This document shows, one piece after another, positions 1 through 5,857 of a stretch of 5,857 nt of DNA. The stretch covers positions 1 to 5,857 of the forward strand of contig JABSQY010000099.1 of the NCBI GenBank assembly GCA_013215525.1, in the 5' to 3' direction. Below the pieces are notes generated by a model. It was not told where the DNA came from, did not search any database, and saw only the letters and a list, made by a program, of their open reading frames with translations. How positions within the stretch are numbered: position 1 is the stretch's first letter; every line of letters begins with the position of its first letter. The position numbers and the translations under genes are program-made. This DNA comes from Nanoarchaeales archaeon. Lineage in GTDB: Archaea > Nanobdellota > Nanobdellia > Woesearchaeales > UBA583.

Positions 1-96
1 AAAATTCCCATCCAAATTTGCAAATTTACAAAAATTATCATCCAAATTTGCAAATTTACAAAAATTCTAACCCAAATTTTCAAATTTAAAAAAATT
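1..96. repeat. 30-bp tandem repeat array (3 units plus partial), running off the left edge
   Basis: Three direct repeats of exactly 30 bp lie at 1-30, 31-60 and 61-90. The first six bases of a fourth unit (91-96) overlap the stop codon of the GH3 gene. Units 1 and 2 differ at two positions (7-8 of the unit); unit 3 differs from unit 2 at five. Each unit carries the palindrome AAATTTGCAAATTT (14-27 and 44-57), which is imperfect in unit 3 (74-87). There are no unique spacers, so this is not a CRISPR array. AAATTT/AAAATT tracts recur roughly every 8-13 bp, so the DNA may be curved. On the minus strand a T7 run directly follows the GH3 stop and T5 runs follow in each unit, so the array could also help end transcription. 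Several frames are open through the units, so a coding repeat of 10 residues cannot be excluded. Confidence 0.9.
88..94 (-). terminator. Oligo-T tract just after the GH3 stop codon, possible archaeal-type terminator
   Basis: On the minus strand the GH3 stop codon TAA is followed at once by seven T residues, and T5 runs come in each 30-bp repeat unit beyond it. Archaeal RNA polymerase stops at oligo-T runs without a strong hairpin, so this is a reasonable place for transcription to end. T-runs are common in this sequence, so the call is weak. Confidence 0.3.
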
Positions 97-1831
97 ACTT
101 AATAGTATTATTCTTTAAAAATTCTTTAATTAATTTTTTATCTTTGTCTAATACAATTAACTTTGGTTCTTTGATTTGTATATCCTTACTTTTACCTTTA
201 CTAAATTCTTTTTTTATTTTTTCTACTGAATTCTTAGGAAGTATGTGAATTTTAATTGGATTTAATCTTTTTGATTCTCTTTTTTCTTTATATTCTATAT
301 TTTCTTTTTGTAATTCTGATTCTAAATATACTTCATAATCTTTAATTTGAGTTTTTGAAGGTATTTTATCAAATTCTAAATAATAATTATAATTTGGGTT
401 TTTCATTGAAATATTTGGAACTACAAAATATGTTTTTATGTGTATTTTTTTAGATGTTTGAAGTTTACTTATTGTTTCATTAATTTCCCACTCGGAAATT
501 TTTTCTCCTGTGATTGATGAGAAGTATTTTCCTTTTTGAACAAATGTAATCATTGGTGTTTTTGTATTTTTATAAAATCCAGTTACTTCAATTATATCAT
601 TTAAATCATATCTATATAATCCATTTTCATTTGAGATATACATATAATATTTTTCATTTAATTCAATTTTGTGTGCTAAATAAATTGTTGGTTTTTGGAG
701 ATCATATTCTTTAACTTTTATAAATTCATAAAAATTTGCTTGTATATCTAATATTCCTTCTCCGTTTTCTTTTGTCTCAATTGGAATTGTGAATCTTCCT
801 TCTGATGCCATATATCCTAAATCTCTAATCATTACACTCTTATCAAAATGTTTTTTTAATTCTTTCAAATATATATTTACGTGTCCTTTTGTCCAACATC
901 CAATTGTTTGTAGATTCTCAAATATATATTTAGTATCAAGTTTATTTTCTTTTTTTAATAATTTTAGTTTTTGTGCAGTTTTATAATTTAATGATTTATT
1001 TGATGAAAAAATTTCAAGAATTTTCATTTTTAATTCTTTAGGAATATTTTTAGTATTTTGATGATTTAGTATAATTGTTTCTTCATCTGTAAATATATCG
1101 ATTGTGTTATTTTCTAAATCTGAAATTATTTGATTAATATTTTCTTTTATTGTTTTTACAAATAATAGTATTGTTGATGGATTTGGTGTTGCAATTAATG
1201 TTACATTTTCTCTAATTGAAAATAGTGCATTTAAATAATGTTTTGTTTTAAAATTATTAACTTGGGAAATTTCATCAGGTAATGCAAATAATAATTTAAT
1301 TAATGGTAATTGTAGATCGTGTATTTTTCCTGATACACTTCCATATTGAATTTTCGATTTAGTATAATCATCAAATGGTTTAGATGTAAATGTTAATATC
1401 GATCCAGTTAGAGAATATGTTTTAGGTTTCTCATTATATATAGAATGATTCCAAATTTCCCATGCAATTTGTCTTTTTTTCACGTAATTTTTAGTGTGAG
1501 GTAAAAACTTTGGCGTGTTTGTAGTTCCTGATGTTATTGCGAAATAATCAACGACTTCTGACAAGATTGAATTTGAGTTTTTTTTATTTTTTTCATCATT
1601 AATGTATTTTTCAATTTGTTCAAAATTTGAAATTGGAACTTGACTTTGAAACATGTTATAATCTTTTATTTTTTTAAAATTATATTTTTTTCCATATGTT
1701 GATGTTTTATTTAATTTAAGAATTTCTTTTAATAGTTTTTCTTGTTCGTACTTACATTTTTCAAACTTTTTCAAATAAATTTGTGATTTAATTTCTAAAT
1801 AATTTTGGTATGGGTTTAGTGTGAACTTCAT
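95..1831 (-). CDS. GH3-family acyl-adenylating amide synthetase (GH3 auxin-responsive promoter family)
   Basis: This 578-residue protein belongs to the GH3 branch of the ANL adenylating enzymes. Characterised plant members activate a carboxylic acid (jasmonate, indoleacetate, benzoates) with ATP and join it to an amino acid; most microbial members have no known substrate. The GH3 motifs appear in order: the ATP-binding loop AITSGTTNTPKFLP (98-111), LLFALPDEISQV (180-191), the second adenylate-binding motif LGYMASEGRF (338-347), YRYDLNDIIEVTGFY (406-420, the family's YRxxDxxxVTGFY signature), and GEKISE (442-447) leading into the C-terminal lid domain. Length is close to that of plant GH3 enzymes, and nothing key is missing. 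The start is firm: ATG at 1829-1831 has an in-frame TAA two codons upstream (1835-1837). It has no Shine-Dalgarno sequence and is last in a minus-strand series, 123 bp after the HD-domain gene. The protein is rich in Lys, Asn and Ile, as expected from base composition. The family is nearly certain; the acyl and amino-acid substrates are unknown. Confidence 0.93.
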   Translation of the reverse strand: MKFTLNPYQNYLEIKSQIYLKKFEKCKYEQEKLLKEILKLNKTSTYGKKYNFKKIKDYNMFQSQVPISNFEQIEKYINDEKNKKNSNSILSEVVDYFAITSGTTNTPKFLPHTKNYVKKRQIAWEIWNHSIYNEKPKTYSLTGSILTFTSKPFDDYTKSKIQYGSVSGKIHDLQLPLIKLLFALPDEISQVNNFKTKHYLNALFSIRENVTLIATPNPSTILLFVKTIKENINQIISDLENNTIDIFTDEETIILNHQNTKNIPKELKMKILEIFSSNKSLNYKTAQKLKLLKKENKLDTKYIFENLQTIGCWTKGHVNIYLKELKKHFDKSVMIRDLGYMASEGRFTIPIETKENGEGILDIQANFYEFIKVKEYDLQKPTIYLAHKIELNEKYYMYISNENGLYRYDLNDIIEVTGFYKNTKTPMITFVQKGKYFSSITGEKISEWEINETISKLQTSKKIHIKTYFVVPNISMKNPNYNYYLEFDKIPSKTQIKDYEVYLESELQKENIEYKEKRESKRLNPIKIHILPKNSVEKIKKEFSKGKSKDIQIKEPKLIVLDKDKKLIKEFLKNNTIK

Positions 1832-1954
1832 ATCTTAAATTTGATTTTTTGTTTCTTTAATGTACGTTGTAACTGTCATAGGATTAATTATAATACTAAT
1901 ATTTTGTTTTTGGTTTAATTATTGTAATTTGTATTTTTATTCATTATTTTTAAT
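1832..1954 (-). other. 123-bp intergenic region between the HD-domain and GH3 genes
   Basis: This is the longest gap inside the gene series and contains only A+T-rich sequence. On the minus strand it holds two promoter-like elements (TATAAT at 1892-1887 and ATTAAAG at 1861-1855) and a 14-codon ATG-started frame (1879-1835) that I do not consider a gene. I see no GC-rich hairpin, no oligo-T run of six or more on the transcribed sense, and no RNA structure. The gap suggests the GH3 gene can be transcribed separately from the HD gene. Confidence 0.5.
1855..1861 (-). promoter_or_regulatory. TATA-like box upstream of the GH3 gene
   Basis: The minus strand reads ATTAAAG, with its G 24 bases before the A of the ATG at 1831. 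The genes at 3778 and 4962 have comparable boxes at 25 and 23 bases. An archaeal TATA box centred about 26-27 bases before the transcription start would place that start at or near the ATG, giving a leaderless mRNA. This is the weakest of the three boxes. A second candidate, TATAAT at 1892-1887, would give a leader of about 30 bases. Confidence 0.35.
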
Positions 1955-3778
1955 TTAAATATATGGAATTTGGTCTACTGGGATAAATCTTTTCATGTTA
2001 TTTGGAATTCCACTTTTTAACATTTCTTTGTGTGTATCATCTAATTTATTATATGTTTGTTTCAAATTTAATCCTAAACATGTAATTCTATCTTCTTTAG
2101 TACCATAATCAATTACATGTGTATCAACTAACTTTCTAGTTTCGGGATTTACGTATGCAGAATATGTATTTTCATATCCCAAACAAAATTTCATTAGTTT
2201 TTCTTCTTGGGCAGATATTGGTATCTCTATGTTTGAATTATATCTACTTCGACTGTATCCAATATCTTTAAGTGTTTGAGAAAATTCATCAATTCCGAAT
2301 CTACCAATTAGTGGATGAAAAATACCATTTTTATTATCTCTTTCAAAAATTTCTAAAACGTCATCTATGCTTCTAGTTTTATCATAAAACCTATATAATA
2401 ATGCATCAAACCCATCTACAAATCTTACTATATATCCAGTAAGAGATATTTCATCTCCTCTTGGAGTTCTTGTATCTATTATATTTCCACTTTCATCTCT
2501 GATTGGGTGGACTGCTGGATATGCAGTTCCATTAAAATTTGTTTGATGTTCAGATCCAATTCTTGATTCCTCTAAACTTAGTCCTGCTCTAATCATTAGT
2601 TCTTCGCTCCCGGGTGCGTGGTTTTGCATGATTACATATTCCATATCGGTGAAATCTTTCTTTTTTCCTAGAATTTGATCTGGACTTGCACCTTTAGCTA
2701 TATCGTGATTTGGAACTCCTCTCATCATATTTCTGATATGCTTAGTCGACACTCCTAATTGAACTGCCATTATTAACGCTTTATATGTAACTATATTTTC
2801 ATGATCACTAGTTGGAGGGTGTGGCATTGATTCCATTAAAGTTTTTGTTTGTCCATATAAATACTCAACTTCTTGCATTTTATTTATTTTTAGATATTCA
2901 ATTTTTTCAGATTCTAATTTTAATATTTCTAATTTATTGTCTATGAGTTTTTTACTAAATCTATTCCAAATGCGATTTTTTGCTTTATATTCTTTATTTA
3001 ATTCAAAACTTCCTTCATATGTCCAACTCCGTCTTAAGTCATTAATTTTAGATTTAGAATTTATAACATCTATATTTTCAGCATTTTCAAAAAAAAACCT
3101 ATACATACCTAGATTCCAATGTATTACTGGTAATACTAATTTTATACCTGTGATTGGTGTAACTTCAACTTTAAATTTATATTTTCCAGGTTCATATTCA
3201 ATTACTGTAATCTCTGTTGTTTTTGTAGAATTTTTTGCGTTTGAAATTGTGTCTACATTATCTAATAGTTTAAATATGTTATATTCAAGACCCGATAATA
3301 ATAGTTTTGTTTGAATTGAATTTTTCAATGATTGATATGCTAATTCATCAAAATCTTCATTTTTTAATTTAGCACTTTTTTGTATATTTAAAAATAATTT
3401 GGATGATGTTTTATTTGTTACATAATTTATGGAATTAGATTTTAAACCATCTGTTTTTTTAGCACCAGTTAGGGTATTTATAGTTTCAGGGTCAAATCCA
3501 GAAAATATTTCTTCTTTGGAAAGTTTTAATTTTTTTTTACCTATTGAAATTATATGTTCTAAGTTTTCTTCTACTCGAACTCCTTTAAATTCTTCATCAA
3601 TTACGTCTCTTCCGATTAATTCTTTAATTAAATAGTGTAATCCATTTATTGACATAAGTGGCGGTAGTTTTTTCTTTTTTCCCTCTTTTTCTATCCATCT
3701 AGTAATTTCATTTTCTAATGTTTCACCGAGTTTAATTTTAACACTAGGTTTTTTTTTTCTAATGGATACAAGACTCAT
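1955..3778 (-). CDS. Divergent HD-GYP-like metal-dependent phosphohydrolase with a long unidentified N-terminal region
   Basis: Residues about 320-500 of this 607-residue protein match the HD-GYP pattern. H326 lies in the first helix, followed by HDIAKGASPDQIL (358-370, family HDIGKxxIPDxIL), H387 in QNHAPGSEEL, H411, AYP (419-421) in place of GYP, and GDEISLTGYIVRFVDGFDALL (441-461) with metal-ligand candidate D455; GIFHPLIGRF (485-494) matches the family's GxxFDPxxVxxF. HD-GYP proteins are metal enzymes, typically cyclic-di-GMP phosphodiesterases. Counting back from AYP, the HHExxDGxGYP motif has become H-Q-T-x-x-N-G-x-A-Y-P: the second His is Gln412 and Glu is Thr413, so metal number and substrate may differ. 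Residues 1-300 resemble no family I know: a Lys-rich start, a beta-rich stretch (about 185-240) and a charged helical linker (270-318). A further 100 residues follow the HD domain. I see no signal peptide or membrane segment. The ATG at 3776-3778 has an in-frame TAA upstream (3791-3793). The gene starts 17 bp after the enolase-superfamily gene. Confidence 0.82.
   Translation of the reverse strand: MSLVSIRKKKPSVKIKLGETLENEITRWIEKEGKKKKLPPLMSINGLHYLIKELIGRDVIDEEFKGVRVEENLEHIISIGKKKLKLSKEEIFSGFDPETINTLTGAKKTDGLKSNSINYVTNKTSSKLFLNIQKSAKLKNEDFDELAYQSLKNSIQTKLLLSGLEYNIFKLLDNVDTISNAKNSTKTTEITVIEYEPGKYKFKVEVTPITGIKLVLPVIHWNLGMYRFFFENAENIDVINSKSKINDLRRSWTYEGSFELNKEYKAKNRIWNRFSKKLIDNKLEILKLESEKIEYLKINKMQEVEYLYGQTKTLMESMPHPPTSDHENIVTYKALIMAVQLGVSTKHIRNMMRGVPNHDIAKGASPDQILGKKKDFTDMEYVIMQNHAPGSEELMIRAGLSLEESRIGSEHQTNFNGTAYPAVHPIRDESGNIIDTRTPRGDEISLTGYIVRFVDGFDALLYRFYDKTRSIDDVLEIFERDNKNGIFHPLIGRFGIDEFSQTLKDIGYSRSRYNSNIEIPISAQEEKLMKFCLGYENTYSAYVNPETRKLVDTHVIDYGTKEDRITCLGLNLKQTYNKLDDTHKEMLKSGIPNNMKRFIPVDQIPYI
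3749..3758 (-). other. A10 homopolymer at codons 7-10 of the HD-domain gene
   Basis: The coding strand has ten A residues in a row, within the codons for Arg-Lys-Lys-Lys near the N-terminus. Adding one A brings in TAG almost at once, and losing one reaches TAG about ten codons later. A slip during replication or transcription would therefore switch the protein off. Runs of eight or nine occur elsewhere in the window, so this may be only compositional. Confidence 0.55.
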
Positions 3779-3795
3779 TCTAAATATAATTTATA

Positions 3796-4962
3796 TTATT
3801 GCCTTTTAAATGTTTTCATTTTCCAATAGTGATTTTTTTTAATTGTGATTTCGTTTAATGTCATATTTAGTTTTGTTTTATATCCTAACTTCATTATTTT
3901 ATGCTCATATACTCCTTGTTTATTAAATGTTGGATTTCTAATTATTGGATTTACTAATAAAAACTCATCGTAATCACCTTCGTTTGCAATTGTTTTGAAA
4001 TGTTGAGATAACATTATATTTGTACGTGTTAAAATATTTTCTCCAACAAGACATGCAAATATAACTTTGAAATTATTTTTTTTTGCGTATTTGTACATAT
4101 AGATTGAACTTAATATTCCTCCTACTTTTGTAGGTCTAATGTTTGGTATGTTTCCTTGTTTTCCTAATTTATCTAAATCATTTAGATTACATAAACTTTC
4201 ATCTAAAATTATATCTATATTATATTTTTGGGCTAATTTGAATGCTTTTTCATTTGATTTTAGTGAAACTTTAAATGGTTGTTCGATTAATTTCACATTT
4301 AATTTATTAAAATATTCTAATGTTTTTTTAAAAGTTATATATTTTAAACCACAGTTTGAGTCAATTCTAATTTCTTGTTTGTTAAGTATTTTTGTTAGAT
4401 ATTTTAATTTATATAATGATTTTTCATCAATTTTAATTTTTACTTGATTAAATCCTCTTTTTTTTATTACAAATGCTTTTAACATCATAAGAGGTAATAT
4501 TTTATCTCCTATTACTGCGGAGTATTGTATTTTGTTGTGTTTGTATGGTGTTGTTTTCATAAATTTGAATATGTCTTCAATAGTTAAATTAATTTCTTTT
4601 GCAGCAAGATGTAAAAGTGCGATTTCAAATGCTCCAAATGCGGATAGTTCATTTGTTTTTAGTTTTAATCTGAATTTCCAAATACTTTCTAGTATGTGAG
4701 TTTTAGATTTAAATTTTATTTTTTTAAAATGCGGAATTATTTTATTTTTTAAATTATCTATTACTGATTGTGGTGTTTCACCTGTGACGTATGTCCTTGG
4801 AATTGATTCTCCATATCCTACATTTGTTTTTGAATATATTTTTAAAATTATATTTTCTGATTTTTTTCTTGATTTTTTTGAATGCGTAAATCTTTCTTTA
4901 AATTCTATTACTGTGTCGTAGATTTTAATTTTTTCAATTTGTAAAATATTTTTTTTTGTCAT
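3796..4962 (-). CDS. Enolase-superfamily enzyme, muconate cycloisomerase/dipeptide epimerase type
   Basis: This 388-residue protein has the two-domain architecture of the muconate-lactonizing subgroup, at normal length. The N-terminal capping domain includes GYGESIPRTYVTGET (49-63), the substrate-specificity loop. The barrel shows every expected catalytic element: K175-x-K177 (VKIKI), metal ligands D201 (IRIDSN), E227 (LIEQP) and D254-E255 (ILDES), and the second acid/base K279 (RPTKVGG). With a lysine on each face it should abstract an alpha proton next to a carboxylate, as in dipeptide epimerases, N-acylamino-acid racemases, o-succinylbenzoate synthase or muconate cycloisomerase. After the last strand it has CLVGEN (304-309) and EGDYDEFLL (328-336). 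The D-x-D at 330-332 recalls the dipeptide-binding motif of Ala-Glu epimerases, but the surrounding C-x-V-G-E pattern differs from them, so substrate is open. The ATG at 4960-4962 follows the hydrolase gene by 33 bp and has an upstream TATA-like box. Codons 2-5 contain an A9 run. Confidence 0.9.
   Translation of the reverse strand: MTKKNILQIEKIKIYDTVIEFKERFTHSKKSRKKSENIILKIYSKTNVGYGESIPRTYVTGETPQSVIDNLKNKIIPHFKKIKFKSKTHILESIWKFRLKLKTNELSAFGAFEIALLHLAAKEINLTIEDIFKFMKTTPYKHNKIQYSAVIGDKILPLMMLKAFVIKKRGFNQVKIKIDEKSLYKLKYLTKILNKQEIRIDSNCGLKYITFKKTLEYFNKLNVKLIEQPFKVSLKSNEKAFKLAQKYNIDIILDESLCNLNDLDKLGKQGNIPNIRPTKVGGILSSIYMYKYAKKNNFKVIFACLVGENILTRTNIMLSQHFKTIANEGDYDEFLLVNPIIRNPTFNKQGVYEHKIMKLGYKTKLNMTLNEITIKKNHYWKMKTFKRQ
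3803..3810 (-). promoter_or_regulatory. TATA-like box upstream of the HD-domain gene
   Basis: The minus strand reads CATTTAAAAGG, with the core TTTAAAAG ending 25 bases before the ATG at 3778. It lies inside the last codons of the upstream gene, which ends at 3796. A perfect AT-only inverted repeat (AATATAA/TTATATT with one central base, 3783-3797) lies between box and start. No Shine-Dalgarno sequence is present. Together this suggests a gene-specific promoter with a leaderless or very short-leader mRNA, though co-transcription from upstream is equally possible given the 17-bp gap. Confidence 0.4.
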
Positions 4963-4984
4963 TTTTTTATTAGTTATATATTAT

Positions 4985-4993
4985 CTTTATATA
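4985..4993 (-). promoter_or_regulatory. TATA box upstream of the enolase-superfamily gene
   Basis: The minus strand reads TATATAAAG in the 33-bp gap between two genes, with the G 23 bases before the ATG at 4962. It is centred about 27 bases before the start codon, as expected for an archaeal TATA box driving a leaderless transcript. The bases between box and start (ending in A7) contain no Shine-Dalgarno sequence. This is the best of the three boxes in the window. The sequence is AT-only apart from the final G, so chance matches are possible. Confidence 0.45.
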
Positions 4994-4995
4994 TT

Positions 4996-5857
4996 TTAGT
5001 TATTTATGTAACCTATAACTTCTAATTGTGGGGAATTAAGTAGATCTGCTGGAGCTGTTTCTGCTGGATCTGACTTGTTTGAGAGGTAGATGTTTGCGCT
5101 ATCGTATGCTCTTATTACTAGTTCAGAGCAGAACATTGTTTTTAAACTTTGGTCTGGATTTTTTAATCTTAATTTATCTACTGGTAATAATTCATATATT
5201 TTTCCAAAGGTTAAAGCGTACACTACTTTTAAAAATCCATATCTAAGATTTAATTTATTTGTAAGATATTTAATGATTTGTTCCTCTTCAATTTTTGATA
5301 ATTCATTTTTTATTCTTAATACTAGTCCAACCACATCATTAGAGTATTTACGTTGAGACCTCATGTATCTTATACTGTCAGAATTTAGTATTAACTTTTT
5401 AATTGTTGCATCACCAGTTCTAATATCTAGATATTCTGGTTTGTTTTTTTTATTTAAACCAATAAATATTGTTGAGTGTCCAATCCTTGAGTGTGTAATT
5501 TTCGAAATAATTTTGAAAAACATATTATTATCGATTCTTTGTTGACTTTTAACAGATAATATAATGTCTCCTTTTTGAAGTTGATTTAGTTCTATATTTT
5601 TAATTTTGTCTAATGGATAATCATATATATATTTTTTAAAGCTTACATACATATTTATTAGTATTATTATGTCTTTATGAAGTTTAAATATTATTTTAAC
5701 ATTACTTTTTGTATAAAAAACTTTTTCAGATTCATTTTTCAATGATATATTAAATACTTTTTCAAATTTGGATATTTTTTTATTAATGTCGTATATTTGT
5801 TGATTAATTAATTTATGATATTCTTCTCTTTGAAATGTTTCTTCATTTAAATTTTTA
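4996..5857 (-). CDS. YiiX/YebB-like permuted NlpC/P60-type cysteine hydrolase, 5' end beyond the window
   Basis: Numbering is from the first complete codon in the window (5854-5856), giving 286 visible residues. The core matches the YiiX/YebB branch of the papain-like NlpC/P60 fold, in which the order of catalytic residues is permuted: QKGDIILSV (94-102), catalytic His in HSRIGHSTIFIG (H127), then the catalytic Cys in MFCSELVIRAY (C243). The ending APADLLNSPQLEVIGY is typical of the family. Such enzymes cleave amide or ester bonds, for example in peptidoglycan peptides or lipids; the substrate here is unknown. The start is unsettled. A TTG at 5740-5742 would give 248 residues and the ATG at 5650-5652 would give 218. 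The frame stays open upstream of both with coding-like Glu- and Lys-rich content and no ATG, GTG or TTG in the 38 codons to the edge, so I treat the gene as truncated by the window. Those extra residues look helical and charged. No clear signal peptide or membrane segment is visible. The enolase-superfamily gene follows after 33 bp. Confidence 0.83.
   Translation of the reverse strand, partial: KNLNEETFQREEYHKLINQQIYDINKKISKFEKVFNISLKNESEKVFYTKSNVKIIFKLHKDIIILINMYVSFKKYIYDYPLDKIKNIELNQLQKGDIILSVKSQQRIDNNMFFKIISKITHSRIGHSTIFIGLNKKNKPEYLDIRTGDATIKKLILNSDSIRYMRSQRKYSNDVVGLVLRIKNELSKIEEEQIIKYLTNKLNLRYGFLKVVYALTFGKIYELLPVDKLRLKNPDQSLKTMFCSELVIRAYDSANIYLSNKSDPAETAPADLLNSPQLEVIGYINN

Noticed and set aside
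1..60. Pentapeptide-repeat-like coding sequence on the minus strand (units reading like CKFANLDDNF)
   Set aside because: The hydrophobic central residue does not keep a strict five-residue phase, an in-frame TAG interrupts the third unit, and other frames are equally open.
1..90. CRISPR array
   Set aside because: The 30-bp units follow one another with no unique spacer between them, and there are no cas genes.
1835..1879. A 14-codon ATG-started frame on the minus strand ending two codons before the GH3 start, a possible leader peptide
   Set aside because: Frames this short are expected by chance, it has no ribosome binding site, and it lacks the repeated codons or attenuator hairpin that would support a leader peptide.
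1887..1892. Bacterial sigma-70 promoter with TATAAT before the GH3 gene
   Set aside because: There is no TTGACA-like element at 16-18 bp spacing, and TATAAT is frequent by chance in this sequence.
3783..3797. Perfect 15-bp AT-only inverted repeat upstream of the HD-domain gene as an operator
   Set aside because: It has no G or C and such palindromes are common by chance at this base composition. It is noted only with the promoter entry.
789..5545. Plus-strand open frames of 60-125 codons opposite the minus-strand genes (such as 2937-3314, 4139-4447 and 5090-5356)
   Set aside because: Each lies wholly inside a well-supported gene on the other strand. The predicted peptides are Phe-, Leu- and Ser-rich, as expected from reading Lys- and Glu-rich genes backwards, and none has a recognisable motif.

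Overview
The window is very A+T-rich (by eye about a quarter G+C or less). All of its recognisable genes lie on the minus strand, so the biological order is right to left. Every gene ends in TAA, Trp is encoded by TGG, and the standard code gives intact proteins. None of the three complete genes has a Shine-Dalgarno sequence. Each instead has a TATA-like box ending in AAAG, with the G 23-25 bases before its ATG. That spacing is what leaderless archaeal mRNAs show, so I lean towards an A+T-rich archaeon, possibly a DPANN-type or environmental lineage. This is an inference; an unusual A+T-rich bacterium is not excluded.

Layout in direction of transcription: (1) 5857-4996, the 3' part of a gene for a YiiX/YebB-like permuted NlpC/P60-type cysteine hydrolase, whose frame stays open to the window edge; (2) 4962-3796, an enolase-superfamily enzyme of the muconate-cycloisomerase/dipeptide-epimerase type with a complete set of catalytic residues; (3) 3778-1955, a 607-residue protein with a divergent HD-GYP-like metal phosphohydrolase domain behind about 300 residues I cannot identify; (4) 1831-95, a GH3-family acyl-adenylating amide synthetase. 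The gaps are 33, 17 and 123 bp. After the last stop codon comes a tandem array of 30-bp units (1-90) that continues off the left edge. No gap exceeds 300 bp, and I saw no tRNA, rRNA, CRISPR array or transposase.

Functional reading (inference): three of the four products fit chemistry on amide or peptide bonds. GH3 enzymes join amino acids to carboxylic acids, dipeptide epimerases and N-acylamino-acid racemases invert the alpha carbon of amide-linked residues, and permuted NlpC/P60 enzymes cleave amide or ester bonds. The fourth is a possible nucleotide-signalling or phosphohydrolase protein. They could form a small pathway that makes, epimerises and breaks down an N-acyl amino acid or peptide, but the separate promoter-like boxes also allow four unrelated neighbours.
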